NCBI GenBank assembly: GCA_947034885.2
Contig: OZ019759.1
Location: 16,928,501-16,992,500, forward strand
DNA from: Thuidium tamariscinum
Taxonomy: Eukaryota; Streptophyta; Bryopsida; Hypnales; Thuidiaceae
Direction of reading: 5' to 3'
DNA length: 64,000 bases
The notes beneath the pieces were generated by a model, which saw only the letters and a list, made by a program, of their open reading frames with translations, ran no database searches and had not been told where the DNA came from. Below, one piece after another: positions 21,940-34,921 of this stretch. The first letter of the stretch is position 1, and each line of letters opens with the position of its first letter. The position numbers were made by a program, and so were the translations under genes.

Positions 21940-24923
21940 GTCATTAACATTTTTCTATTGATTCGGGTACTGATTTGTCCATTTCCACATTTTGGTGTTG
22001 AGTAAAATAGTGTTAAACAAAAAATCAACCTAATTCCTGTTGATTTAGGCTGACTTGTTTGTGGCAGAAATGAATAACACATAAATCAAAGATTGACACA
22101 AATAACATTCCATATCTTCATCACTTCTGCTCTGCAGCAACTCAAAATTACTCCTGTGCAATGGTCTGCCTTCATTGAAGAAGGTTCTGTCCTTCAATGG
22201 TTTCCACACAGATTCCACTATTTTTTAAAAGACTGTAACATATATTTCATTCAAAGACATCCAATGTACATTGCACATTCTGTTCACTTCCTACACAGAA
22301 AGATGCACACCCAATAGTATTATTCATTTCGGGAAAAAAAAAATGCAAAACTTAATTCTCTACAGAAAGTCCACAAGCTCTAAAAAACCTTACATGTGTA
22401 TAACATGTGTAGGCCACCATCTACCTCTTGACCTACGTGATCACTCTCAAGCTGAACTAGCTTTCCAATAGCACATACCATTCAGGAATCCATTACATGT
22501 GACATGATACCGAAGGTGGAGCAAATGATCATATTCAGCAATGACAATGGCACTGCCAAACTCTTATCTCCACTGAAGTCCTCATTTGCCTCATGACCTC
22601 AGAATTCATATGACTGCAATCACTCTGTCATTCTTCATTCCTTTTTATACCACTTGTTTGTACTGCAACACTGGAAATGACAACGTCTGGTACCTGCTGT
22701 CCACCCTGTAAAGAAATATAGGAAAAAAAAAGTCAGTCCACCACACATATGATTTATGAATTAGAGAGTTCACTATGACTACTTCTCAGTATTTGTTAAA
22801 TCTTTCTTTTCATGACTTCTACTCTTTATAATCTTTAATTTTTATATAATAAAACTTCATACATTCAGCACCTTCACTAAGTGCTTACACGCTCCATGTG
22901 CCACTCTCACTGTGCAGACCACCTTCGTTGTGACTGACATTAAAAATTAAAACAAAAAACAAAATCAATTCGCCTTGACCTCTACAACTTTCAACTCTTC
23001 CTATTCAGCCTCTACAGAACATAGCACTACAAATTGTAACTCCTCAGTTCCTGATTAACATACCATCAACTTTTCTATTTCAGCCACTACTAACACCCAT
23101 GCGTACCGGAGGGGGCTCTAAAACTTAGTGGCCACTTCCAACCATCCAGCACATGTTGTGAAATGGACATCTGAACTATGGGGAAATGAACTGTGCATGA
23201 CAATGGACCTTCATAACATTTGTTATAACATATGTAATGGATTTCTTTAGAACCACATTGCATTCATTTTTAACTTAGAAGCTACGTGTTCATTATTTCA
23301 TTCCAAATTTAAATTCAGTGTTGAACTACCTTCTCACAGGAATTGAAAAACTCGAAATCACAAATCACCAAAGCCCTCACTTCATATTAGAAATGGAAAC
23401 TCCTCGAAACCAACTTCATTGCTTCATACAAGTTGCAATGCCAGTTTCTGTACAAGCCCTAGGTTCCACTCTAAATCTGCATGCATGGTTTACAAAAACT
23501 GTATTATCACAATAGGGGCCATACAGCATGTTGTGCTTCAGAAATAATTTTTGAATCAATAAAAATTTCAAACATCTGAAGGTTTTTCTCCTTGATTCCT
23601 CATCTAAAAAACATTCACTATAACCGTGTCACACTCCCTCCCCGCAAATGGAATGGTGTGACATATTCCACACTACTCTGTACCTACAGTTGCAAACTTG
23701 AAGAACTGGAAGAAGGAATTATTTGATGGGGACTTCAGAATGTGAAAGGCAGTCCTTCTATGGGGTACTCATTGCCATGTACTTCTCTTCGACTGACATA
23801 TATTTAAACTACAAATTTTTCCACCTCAGAAGATAATTGAACAATGTTCACCAGCTCTTAAATTATTGCTACTACAGCTTCTTACCTTACCAGCACTAGG
23901 TTACCATACCGACCTCATTTTAGCAATTCCATTATGTTTGCATGTTCATAGTTCCAGCAGAATCCAAACATAAATTACTCTCAATCACTAAAGTTTCACT
24001 GTCATCCTCACTCTCTACAGCAGTGATCTTAGAAGAGATCCAGGGTTTCTAGTCAAATGTTCATTTGGGGAAGATTTTTTAAAATTTATACAAAGGCCAT
24101 GAAAAGATTAAGTAGAAAATGAGTGAAATTTAGCCAGTTTTGAGATCACTGCTCTACAGCTGCCCTCCACCTCATCTGCACAGTACTTTAACATTTCTGT
24201 GAAATTAAAACATAGCATCCTCTTTAGAGTACTGTGCACTTGAGTGGGGTTCCAGCTCCAGTCATACTCCATTCCCAATTCCATAACTTCATCACTAATG
24301 ATATGGAGGAACACAACATGCCCCACTATATATACTTCTTGCATCCTCACTCTACTGACATTTCAAAGAAGGCCTTAGTAATGTATTCAACCTCTTCCAC
24401 CTCCCACTAATTAAATTACAGATACTACAGCTAATGCTTCTAAGACTCAGGTGCTTCAATAATGCCCTCCAAAACTGAAACAGGTACTTGTACTTCACTT
24501 ACAATAATCCCACAGATATTATTGAACTCGAAAACACTGTTCATGTTCACTTGAAGCAGTTCCACATACATATTCTTCTTGAAGGCCTCATTAACACTCT
24601 CTCAGGCTTTGCAGCCACAAATTTTTAGATAACACTACTCACTATTTCCCATCACACTGAATTTTTGCTCATTCCATTACAACTTCCTTGTAAGACAGTA
24701 GAAGAGGTCTTCCAAGTTAGTTTTCACTTTCATTTTAAGGTTTTTTCAGTGCCCTCCAACAATTCACTGTTCAGCATCTGGAAAGTTAATTCAGAAGCCA
24801 TTCAAAAAAATTTATTACAGACTCTGCTTAATTATTACCTACCACAGTAACCAAACGCTTCAGGGCTCACACTTCCCCATTACAACTACCTCATTCCTTC
24901 TAATTCCAAAGTTCCAGTTTGTA
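21940..24923. other. CACTA left arm, noncoding
   Basis: Between the left end and the transposase 3' end. Subterminal TGTTGATTTAGG-like motifs lie near 22030. Otherwise no coherent coding frame; short open frames (e.g. 22093-22317, 23318-23515, 24108-24350) show no domain. A motif GGAGGGGGCTCTAAAAC near 23106 resembles the end of the MITE at 24924. Confidence 0.5.
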
Positions 24924-25248
24924 AGGGAGGAGGCTCCAAAACCGCTCAGGATCCAAAACCGCTCACCTTCTGAAATGTAAATTTCTAGTACATGATGCTT
25001 TTTGATCTTTACAGTAATGTACAACCTGTTAACATTTGAGGGGGTGGGCGGTTTTAGAGCCTATGCCACATTGACTTTAGAAATTCATAACTAACTCTAC
25101 AGAGCTCCAAAAAATATGAAACGACTTGGGTTAGATGCCTATTCAAGCTGTCTTTCAAGAAAAATTCACTGGAAAATACTTCAAGATGTTTGACCTGCCC
25201 AAAATTCTGCTCCAGCCCTTAGATGGTCGGTTTCTGGACCTCCTCCCT
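24924..25248. mobile_element. TA-flanked MITE (Stowaway/mariner-like)
   Basis: Imperfect terminal inverted repeats AGGGAGGAGGCTCC (left) and, inverted at the right, AGGGAGGAGGTCC, with TA on both sides (24922-24923 and 25249-25250). Internal CCAAAACCGCTCA occurs twice on the left and again inverted near 25055. 325 bases, no coding capacity. Sits within the CACTA arm downstream of the transposase. Confidence 0.6.
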
Positions 25249-25571
25249 TAACTATTGAAATATTCAAAATATTTTCAATTGAAAGACTTCAAAAATTATG
25301 TAATATAATGTAGCCTCTTCATGTACAGCCTCTGCACATTTGTGATCTATTCTATACATCATATTCCATGCACTTCAGGATTCTTTACATGACCGGTCCT
25401 TCTCATCCCTCTTACTTTCTTAGTCACGGTCCCATGTGTGCAAATATTTCATATAAACTGACTAGTACACAGACTACCTTAAAAATTAAACGGAACATCA
25501 CTAACAATTCTATACAGGCATTTGGAATTCCAAAATTCAGGAGGGCATACCTGGAATTTTCCTTTGCCTCC

Positions 25572-26451
25572 TCAGTCCTCATCTTCTGAAGACTCACCAA
25601 AGTCTCTGTCAAACAATGAAGGTCCACCTTCCATGGAGTCATTAATTATTTCGTTTACGGCGATGGTTTGCCCCCTCGAATGTGGATTCACATATGCCTC
25701 TGCAGATTCAGCTGCTTCTTGGAGTCCTCGAAAGTTAGCATCTCTTCCCATTGAAAACAATTCTGGCTCCTCCTCATTGCCACCTTCAATGCCATTCCTA
25801 CGACCTCTCACGTCTGTTCGAAGAACCACTTTCCAAGCTGGGTCATCTTCATCATCGCTGAAAAATACTTGGTGATAATGAATAGGGAAGGCAAAAGACT
25901 CATACCCAAGAGGGACAAGCACTCCAAAATTTGCTAAAGTGAATCTCCATTCATCCTTCTTTATAGTAGCATTCCGTCCTCGGTAGTTAGCCTTCACCCA
26001 ATCACACAATAAAAGGACAACACAGTGTCCCCTATAATTCAGCTCCAAAATTTCCAGAATTTGACCAACATATTCAAGGTCTGCTGCTATTAAATTCTGA
26101 TCTCGACTACCTGATCGACATACTTGTCGGAAAATAGCTGCTACTCCTAAATCACAGGTACTTTTGTTCTGCTCTGCGCTCTTCACTCGAAAGTGATATC
26201 CATATGCATACATGCTTTTAAATGTCTTCGCTTCACTGCAAGGTAAATTAGAGGAGTCCTGCACATCTTGGGAAATTTCCATTCCTTCTTGGATTTCCTT
26301 TCGGACTTCTTCTTCAAACCATTGGGCAAAACGTGCCATGTCCTCCATACCTACAGGATATGGTGCTCCTCTCCGTCCACCTCTGGATGGATTCATTCTC
26401 CGGAATTCATTTCGAGCATTGGTTCTCTCCTGAAGTAGCTCCTGATATCTC
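25572..26451 (-). pseudogene. TNP2 transposase, last exon (DUF4216-like C-terminal domain)
   Basis: Starts after acceptor CATGCAG; CA|G at the junction completes a Gln codon with the previous exon. Reads RYQELLQERTNARNEFRR, then PVGMEDMARFAQWFEEEV, SMYAYGYHFRVKSAEQN, EYVGQILEILELNYRGHCVVLLLCDWV and HYHQVFFSDDEDDPAWKVV. That is the DUF4216 pattern found after DUF4218 in plant TNP2 proteins. An acidic C-terminus ends FGESSEDED and stop TGA. This exon is intact. Confidence 0.85.
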
Positions 26452-27659
26452 CTGCATGAAGGTCATCCATGAAAAATCAATCCCATTCTATTATTGAAAT
26501 ACAAAAGCACTTCCGTAACTAATTTCTGAAACTCAGCTTAATTTAATTCAAAAGTTAAAAGGAATGCACCGGTGACCCTCTTGCACATGAACATTCAATT
26601 CCTCTCCCGTACACCATACCACTGGAACAACATGAACCATTACATTTCCTACTGCACTGTACGTGCTCATTGGCCCCATGACATTAAAAAACTTTGAAAA
26701 TACACTTCATGCAAGACTCTCATGACCACAAGCAAACCATGTCCGTTTCTAATAGAAATTCCTCTTCTCCAAAGAATCCAATACTTATTCTTCACTTCTC
26801 AATTAGGGATCCCCATGGAACCCTTTTCTAAAACTTGTAAAACTTCAATCACCAGATGCTTACCTTTCATTTCGTTTCAATACAAATTAAATACTGAAAT
26901 AATTTCTCCACTACTGAAGTTTGCAATTGCACCCCCCTCTCTATAAGTGATCTGGTACGTTTTTCCTCTAACATATACCAGAACTTTACATTTCACAGGA
27001 GAATTGCTTTTTAAAACCACTACTTTTTCAACTTATAAATCTCAGAACTACTTACATACAAGTCCAAAAAATAAGAAATGACTTGGATTACATGCCTATT
27101 TCATTTCCCATACCAACAAAATTTTCTAAAAAATGTTTAAAAGACTTCACCTTCCCCGATACACGAATGATCTGGTAAAGGGTCGCTTTTACTGACCCCT
27201 ACCTTACTTCACTCTTCTCGTTCTCTTCTCAACATTCCTGTCAACCTCTCCTCACTAACTTTCAATACTATTTCAGGTACTTTACCACCGCCATTCAAGT
27301 TCACTTACTAATTTTTAAATAAAAATGTCATTCGCGAAATATAATTCACTTGTCCCTGTACCTTTTTATCAAATAACAAACTATGCCATTCAAACTATTT
27401 CTCATTATGTCAGAGTTCTTTGAATGCCTTCAACTATTGACCACTCAGCTCACATAAAAACTTGATGTCAAGGTGAAAGGCATTTTTTCTTGTCCACACA
27501 CAGCAGATCACTAAATGAATTCACAGAAAAAAATACTACATGTTCAAAGCATGAATTGGAAGTAAGGTTCTCATTTCAAGAACACTGAACCCAACTCTGA
27601 CAATTCCATGATAACATACATATTGTTTAATTCAAATTCTGTGTCATTAAAGAACTTAC
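26452..27659 (-). other. Intron of the TNP2 gene
   Basis: Donor GTAAGT at 27659 and acceptor CAG at 26452. AT-rich; no gene seen. Confidence 0.7.
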
Positions 27660-28563
27660 TGGCGGTACGAGTCAATGTGCACAACGTTGTCGAGGACAAA
27701 ATCGTGCATTGCACTCCTCAATTCATCAGAGAGCACCTTGCGCTTCCCTTTTCCTTCCAAAATCTCGTCCACCATTGTTGGTTCTTCTTCACTATCCCAA
27801 ACTCTTCTGGTCGTCAAGTTGTAGTCCCTCATGTACTCAATAACAAAGCCAAGTGCTTCATCAATTTGGTATCCCTGTGCTATACTACCTTCTGGTCTGG
27901 CCAGGTTCTTCACATATCCCTTTAGTGACTTGAAGTAATGTTCATACGGGTACATCCATCTCGTATGAACAGGTCCACAAATATATAGTTCTTCTACTAT
28001 GTGATGTGGTAAGTGCGACATGATGTCAAAAAACGAAGGAGGCATTTCCTTCTCCATCATACACATGGTCTCCGCACAATCAAAGGACAACTGCGCTTGG
28101 TCATCAGCATCCACCACTTTGGCACAAACCTTCTTGAAAACTCTACTCAGACGTATAATGGTTCCAGCTAGAGCCTTATTAGAAACCTTCCTGAAACATA
28201 AAGGAAGGATTTGTTGTAGTAACACATGATAATCATGTGACTTTAAGCCACTGAATTTACCTTTGGAAATTTTCTTATGCAATGGTGACGCATAATTCGT
28301 TGGAGTCCTCAAGGACTCTAACACAGAGAAAAACTTTGCTTTATCGTCTGGTGATAGCACATACGAGGCACTTGGCATGAACAATGACTCCTGTTTTCCA
28401 CCTACTCGCCTCAGGTGCAAATGTGATCAGATGCCACGAGCTTCCATATCTGCCCTCACGGCTGGAGTATCTTTTTCACCGAGCACAGTTTTCAAGAAAT
28501 TCTCGGAGATGTTCTTCTCACAGTGCATTACATCCAACACATGCCTCACTGGTAAATCTTGCT
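27660..28563 (-). pseudogene. TNP2 transposase exon: DVMHCEKN block and DUF4218
   Basis: Begins QDLPVRHVLDVMHCEKNI, the classic TNP2 block, then TGA at 28426-28428 (expected Arg in GI-R-SHLHLRR). It continues GLKSHDYHVLLQQILPLCFR, MPPSFFDIMSHLPHHIVEEL, GPVHTRWMYPYEHYFKSLKG and ARPEGSIAQGYQIDEALGF, which are signature blocks of DUF4218. Ends at CA|GTAAGT. Only the TGA breaks it. Confidence 0.92.
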
Positions 28564-30438
28564 AGAGCAAAGCCACAATTAAGTATGACATGAAGTGCAT
28601 CACACAAATACAAGTATGATTCAATTTTCTCTGTTTTACTGCAATGAAAAATTCTTGTACTCTACTCCTGCATCAATAGAGGAGACTACTATTCGAACTC
28701 TTCACTATGACACGTTCACTGCCATATTCTTAGATAAAATATTACTTGCAAACCAGTCATTCTAACATATTCATTTTCCAGATCATTACTCTTCAATTTC
28801 CATTACTCTTGACTAATTCATGAATCTCCTTGCTACCAAAACACAGTTCCTGGGAAATTGGATACCACACCATCATGATGTCTACGATGTCATAAAATCA
28901 AATACATGAATCCTTTATAGTTCTACTATGCTAACACTCCAAGTATATTGCCCGTGAAAGCATCCAGCTTAAGCACATGGTACTTTGCTCTGTTCGTGCA
29001 TTCAGCACAAACACATTTGCATGTGTACCTATAACTCAGAAAACTATTAGTGAAATCACGAATAACAATTAAACACTCCTTCACCATCATAAGCCCTTCA
29101 CTTAATGACATTGCCATCTTCTGTGTGAATATATACATATGGGGTTATGCATGTGCTACTGCTATTTAGTCTTCCACATATGTGACTACATTTTAAAAGG
29201 ACGATGACCCTTTCAATATTTTCTATGACCACTGCTCACACTAAAAAAATAAATAAATAAATAATAGCTCACACTGCATACCAAATCCTCCACACAATTT
29301 AGTCCTCTGTTAAATGTCTTACCTAATTCTAATCAGTTGCACATGTTCCATTCACGATCAAGAGAGCTACTGCGAATTATCATTTTCCATTGAAAGAGAC
29401 AGCTCTCCAAGTACCCTTATGATGGCAGCAGGAAAGTTTATATTTTCCTACCGTTCACGCTTAACTTTCTTATACGAAGTCATACATGCCAAATGTCATT
29501 ATTCATGAATGAGCACTGCCATATCCAATAACTCTAAGGAAATGGAAAAACACATAATTCCCCATTCTTGTTTAATTGCTTCTTGGATTGTACTCAACAA
29601 TGTAACAATGCACACTATACATCACCTGTGTTTTTTAAAAAAAACACCCGCACTTAGCAGTATTACATCATTTTTTTCCATTAGAAATTTTCCTTTTTTC
29701 AACATTCATAAGTACACTGTTCCTGATTTTATTTGCTATAGACCACTCTAGTGCGGTACGCAAAAATCATTTCATAGGAGGACTTCAATTTGCACCTCCG
29801 GACAGTGAGCTCAATTCTGTTTTTCTAATTCAACTTCCGTTTTTCTTTTTAATTGACAAAATTAAAAAAACTTACACTGTCCTACACACTATAGCACTGC
29901 TTATCAATTTCTGTGCATTAAATCTTCTAGAATTACGTACTACACTCTTCTGATTCATAATTTTGACAATTAAAAGGTTAAACTCACATGGCAAAAACTT
30001 TTTGATGGTACATGACTGACTTAGAATTATACCTACAATAATGAAAAAAAAAGGGGCATCACTAAGCTTTTATATTGATTTATTTTCATCCTGTGCATAA
30101 GAATGGGTTTTGCTTCCTATACATTGTATTGCACTGAGAGACATAAGTATTATCCACCTCCCAAAACAAATTCAATATTGCATTCATGAATGCTATGTGA
30201 AGTTGAATATTACAAAAAAATAGGAAGGACATTCAAATTAGAAGTATGCCTCCCGGATCAAAGATTATATTACTCTGCTAAAAGTTTTCTACTTCTCAGA
30301 TTCGTTTTCAATACAAGAGAACCTGAAATAATACTCTGGACTTCAAAATATCCAACAAAACGCTTCCTTACTGTAAGCCAGTATTTCAGTTTCATAACTT
30401 GACATCAATTACCTGTGAGTAGGTTTTCACATACTTAC
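28564..30438 (-). other. Intron of the TNP2 gene (1.9 kb)
   Basis: Donor GTAAGTATG at 30438, acceptor CTCTAG at 28564. The short minus frame at 28926-29138 contains YTCKCVCAECTNR, one of several CxxC-type frames on this strand, but there is no clear exon. Nothing else is seen. Confidence 0.6.
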
Positions 30439-31907
30439 CTTCCAGTAAGGCAAATCGAAAAATATACTTCGTCGCTTCACACCATGCAATTTCACTGGGT
30501 CATCGCTGGAATTCTCCACACCTCCATCTGCTAGAAATTTTGAACGCTCAGAACCCCACCTAAGCACTTCTTCACCTGTGGGTCTCTGTAGAGGCAAATG
30601 CCACTCCTGATTCAAATTGAATGACGTTCTCGCCCGACGAAACCTGTGATCTTCTGGCAAGTAACGACGTGCCCCTAAATAAATCATCTTACTTAGAAGA
30701 CGGGCATGCTCTGCACATAGCTCTAGACCACAAAGTGGACATGCTTTGTAACCGTGAACCTGCTGTCCTGACAATAAACCATACGCGGGAAAATCGTTAA
30801 TAGTCCACATCAGAATGGCTCTTAGTGTGAACCTCCTTTCATTGCGAGGTTTCGACATGTCTGTTGCAGGAACTCCGTTCTAAAGCTTCAACATATCCCT
30901 AATCACAGGAGCCAAAAAAATATCAATATTCTCAGTTGTGGGTGCCATAGGTCCAGGAATGAGAACTGCCAGTGAAATGAAAAACTTCTTTGTCAAAAGC
31001 GATGGAGGAAGATTGTAAATTGTAATGAGTACAACCCATGTAGAATGCTTGATGGCATTATTTTTGAAAGGAATAATCCCATCCCCAACTAGTCCAAGTC
31101 GAAGATTTGTCATCACTCTCGCAAAATCTGGATATAATCGGTCAATGGTCTTCCACTGCTCACTGTCTACAATAGATCGCATTTTCCCATCTCCAGACTT
31201 GTTACTGCTGTGCCAAGACATTAACTTCGCAATCTCTGGACACTGAAACATCCTCAACAAATGATTGATTACATCAAAGTACCGAACTACTCGTTGAGGT
31301 ACTTTATTTGAACCTGGTATATAACGAGGGTGCTGGCATTTTGGACATTCTTCAAGCTCTTCATTATCCCCTTCATACAGCAGGTGGCCTTCAGGACATG
31401 TGTGAACTTGTCGATGTTTCAGTCCCCACTTCATGAGCATGGTTTTCATCTCATATGAAGTTCGTGGGAAACAATTTGAAGTTGGTACCTAGAACATTCC
31501 CAGCTATCCATGTCAGCAATGCATCCAAAAACGTATTTGGCACAGAATATAGGCTGCACAAGGAATAGAGAACAATGCAGCACTGGAGGCGGTTTAAGTT
31601 ACTTCCTTCAAAGATAGATTCTGTCGAATCCCTTAGCAAGCTCTCCACATTGAATTCCATGTCGACATCATCTTCATCCTCCAAGTTCATACCCACCACA
31701 GGTACTGCATGGTCTTCATTAAGAACATCAGTGTGAATGCTGTCGAAGGGCATGAAGGCATCTCTGACCATGCTATCAACATCCACTGTCGTCCTCTGCT
31801 GCCACTGGAATTCACCACCACTGTCATTGGAGCCTTGCTGGTGGTAATCTTCTGCTTCACTATTAGGATGCTCAACAGGACCACGCACATTCACGCCGTC
31901 CACTGTC
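30439..31907 (-). pseudogene. TNP2 transposase core exon
   Basis: Acidic N-terminal part (NLEDEDDVDMEFN), then VPNTFLDALLTWIAGNVLG and KLFPT. One extra base follows, and the next frame resumes SYEMKTMLMKWGLKHRQVHTC. Then come CPEGHLLYEGDNEELEECPKC, RVVRYFDVINHLLRMF, RLGLVGDGIIPFKN, STWVVLITIYNLPPSLLTKK and LIPGPMAPTTENIDIFLAPV. TAG at 30880 replaces the Trp of LW. After it come RRFTLRAILMWTINDFPAYG, GLELCAEHARLLSKMIY and RRYLPEDHRFRRA. These are the Transposase_21 (tnp2) blocks in correct order. The conserved Asp of DG and of INDFPAYG are present. Starts after TTGGTGCAG. Confidence 0.93.
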
Positions 31908-32089
31908 TGCACCAAACAACAGACAGTATGCCATGGTTCAACATGAAGCCATTATGTCCTATATTATATCCACAAACTTGTCAACATTCTGCAGCTCGAG
32001 ATCAATATCATGCATAACATAATTCCTCCAAAACCACAATCACGATGAACTACTTCACACTTAACAGTTCCTATAATGCATTGCAATGA

Positions 32090-32312
32090 ACCTGCTCTAG
32101 ACTTTACAACAGTTGGCTTGCAAGAACTCATCAGGACAGGATAGATTAGGTGAGGATCTCGTCCATATCTGACATGATGCTTTGCTACAGTAGAAACTCT
32201 CCGCACCACTGCACCCCTACATTGATTACAAGCACATGGATATTCATGTAGTTTTAACCTATTCGCAATTGAGCGCTCAATGTGGTAAGCTGAAGAACGT
32301 CTTCTACGCATC
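32090..32312 (-). pseudogene. TNP2 N-terminal Cys-rich exon
   Basis: ATG at 32311 just after acceptor TTGCAG. RRRRSSAYHIERSIANRLKL is followed by YPCACNQCRGAVVRR and HHVRYGRDPHL, a zinc-knuckle-like N-terminus as found in TNP2 proteins. The 3' boundary is uncertain: a donor is possible at AG|GTTCAT near 32090. Confidence 0.6.
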
Positions 32313-34463
32313 CTGCAAGATAATTTCAATTCCGGAAATTAGTGAGCGGTTCCTTTCTGTGTCTGTCTTGTTTTGCAATATAATAATCATCCCCAAGTCT
32401 GCATGACTATATCTATGTTCTTTACAACCTTAGCACATAAAATCCTTCAGCGGATGCTAATCACTTTCATTTTGCCTATATTCTTCCGTGGAAACTGTTC
32501 GTCAATTATGAAATCCTGAATAACAACGTCCCGTCATTACACTACTGTTTGCATAGACCCCGCAGTAGACAATCCATGTCCTTCAAACAACTCATCTTTA
32601 TATCCGAGGTTCACATTTACCACAGCAGAGGATAGGTGCCACACATTTCATTCTCTATTATTTAACCATCCAGTACGAACGTTGAAGTAATTTTCATTCA
32701 TTCACAATACGAAAGCTTCCACGACGCAGCCTGAATTTGCATGTATATTATACAAGCAATACACTCACTAGCTGTGACAGAAGCATCAGAATAGAATATG
32801 ACACAGTACAAACCGTAGTTGCAGAATAAATTGTCCTCAGCGGTGTGCCCACTATATGGATGAAGCAAATAGTAGTACTATACAAGGATTTGAAAGAGTT
32901 TAGCTAAAATTATAAACTACATTCAATAACAGTGTGTTTTTAAGTTTATTGCAGAGACTTACCTGGTACACTTTTCTGTAAATTTCAAGAGGGTTGTTCA
33001 ACACTGTTCTTCAATACGCTGGAAGTTGCACTGCTTTAACATTTCAATTTACCAATAAAATCAATACTCAAAAAAGTTGACCTTGTCCACTTCATATAGC
33101 CTGTGCTGCCTCCATTCATGCACGGAATGACAAATGAGGCAAGGCACATGAGTAGGTCCGCATAATGGAGCACCAAAACACTAGCAACAGTAACAACTCT
33201 TACGACTCTCATTCTGTAAGTTACTTTTCTAGTTTGAATTCGATAATGCTTATAGTGCACAGACAATATGGTGTGCTCAAAGTTCCGCAGCTAATTGTTA
33301 CAACAGAAATATAACAGGTCCACAACCTCATGATGGGGAGACGTTACATTTCACTGGACACATGGACAACAACTTCACCTGAAATTCCTGTGTACATCAA
33401 AGTCCACGGAGAAGGCATCGAATTGAAACGACAGTGCTGACAACTTTTTCAACTTCACAGCACTGTATGCAATGACATAATAAAATATTCAGAACCTACT
33501 TCACGAAGACACGACATTGAAGTCAGGTGCCCACCTCTTTATCAGGAACTCACTTCTGAGCAGGTGCCTCCAAAAACCTGTAGCAGTGACAAGGAGTCTA
33601 AGAGAACTAGAAGATCCAGTTATAGTTCAATGAAACTGACGTAGTCTTCATTCGGTAACGAGAAATGTACTCCGGATCTCAGACCTATTCTTCTACAGAA
33701 GTACATTAAGACGTGAGGTTAACCTTGACAATGAAACCTTGTAAATACTTCTGTATCCAAGTATTCTTTAATGTAAAGTGAACTACTTCCGTGACTTGTA
33801 GTTGGAAATATTCGATTCAGTTAAAAGAAAAAGTTCTTGGCGTTTGAAACTAGGGATAGACTCCTCTCTTCTCAGCAACCTCTGCCGACAATGAATGTTG
33901 GATTCAATGTCGTTCTAATCTAACAATTTTCAAATGTACTCGACAATTATTTCCTATACATTTAAATAAGTTTTGAACACAGCACAAGTTAAGTGTTACA
34001 CAAGTGTCCTATGAAAATGTGAATTCCATATTTCGATAGAGTGCCTTCACAATTTAAAACTGCAATTCAGCTCCACTGCCGATTCAATTATTTTTTTTTC
34101 CCAATGTTATGCAAAATTTGCGTAGGAAGCATGAACCACATGACATCAGAAGATCAAAAATTAATGGAGAGTACCATTTCATAAGGTTTATCCAATGATG
34201 ATTCAATCACATACCTTGCAGACTTTGAATGAAGTACGCAGTAATAATTGCCAAATTCCCGAGACCTTATCCACTCTGCAATCCAAGTCATTCAAGAGGA
34301 GGAAATAAATGAAATAGGAAATAGTGGAGTACAATTAACATGTACATCAACATTAAGATATATGCAGCCATACAAGGTTTCCATGTGTAGTTCTTCCTTA
34401 CAACAATACGAGCAATTGCTCTTGTATTGAAAACACTGCAATATTATAGTAGAGACAGGACTT
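32313..34463 (-). other. Upstream of TNP2, possible further Cys-rich exon
   Basis: Mostly noncoding. Around 33110-33195 a minus frame gives CFGAPLCGPTHVPCLICHS, with CxxC-type spacing, interrupted by a TAG. No other gene is seen. Confidence 0.3.
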
Positions 34464-34790
34464 CTAATTCTGTCCCCCCTCAGGGTTGACTTCTCTACTG
34501 TCACTGTCTTCTTCCAACAGAATCTGAGACTGTCTTTCCAATCTCATACTCCTCTTTAGAAGTATGCTAGATTGATCGAGCATGTGTTGCAGTTGCTCTC
34601 TCAGCCGAACCTTCATGTTCTGACTACGACTGCGCTTTTGTGCTCTACGTCGAATGGTTTCTTTTGACAGAGGAGAATTACAGTGCAGACACGTGTATTG
34701 GAAGCGGGAAATGTCTTTGCATATCCCATGGCATTCCTCATGAAGCAAGTCGTCAACTTCCAGGTTCACAAGGTTCTGAACACTACTCAT
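34464..34790 (-). CDS. Hypothetical Cys-knuckle and basic-helix exon of the CACTA element
   Basis: A 108-residue minus frame. It contains CHGIC about 13 residues before YTCLHCNSPLSKETIRRRA, then a basic stretch (QKRSRSQNMKVRLREQL) and a Leu/Arg helix (QSSILLKRSMRLERQSQILL), ending acidic. It could be a small DNA-binding factor or an upstream TNP2 exon. No family recognised; a real coding segment is likely but not certain. Confidence 0.4.
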   Translation of the reverse strand: MSSVQNLVNLEVDDLLHEECHGICKDISRFQYTCLHCNSPLSKETIRRRAQKRSRSQNMKVRLREQLQHMLDQSSILLKRSMRLERQSQILLEEDSDSREVNPEGGQN

Positions 34791-34921
34791 TTCTTTCTAA
34801 TAAGTCTTGCGCAAATAGTGAACTTCTTCCTGCATTTCCATCCCTCATCAGTTCCACCACATGCATTCCCACTTACGCAGCGGTTTCAATTATGTACAAA
34901 GCGTATTAACATGGATGGCAT

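Larger units (their letters stand above)
25572..32312 (-). pseudogene. TNP2-type CACTA transposase gene (whole, broken)
   Basis: Main transposase of the CACTA element, which would bind the ends, cut and rejoin DNA in the nucleus. Exons in order: 32312-about 32090 (Cys-rich N-terminus), 31907-30439 (transposase core), 28563-27660 (core end and DUF4218), 26451-25572 (DUF4216). Junction phases fit: CA|G between the last two, and PYWK|QDLPVRHVLD across the intron 30438-28564. Breaks: a one-base frame change near 31451-31464, TAG at 30880-30882 in place of the Trp expected in LKLWNGV, and TGA at 28426-28428. The large introns at 28564-30438 and 26452-27659 hold no other gene. Product type is sure from several signature blocks. 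Upstream Cys-rich frames at 33.0-36.8 kb may be further 5' exons. Confidence 0.92.
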
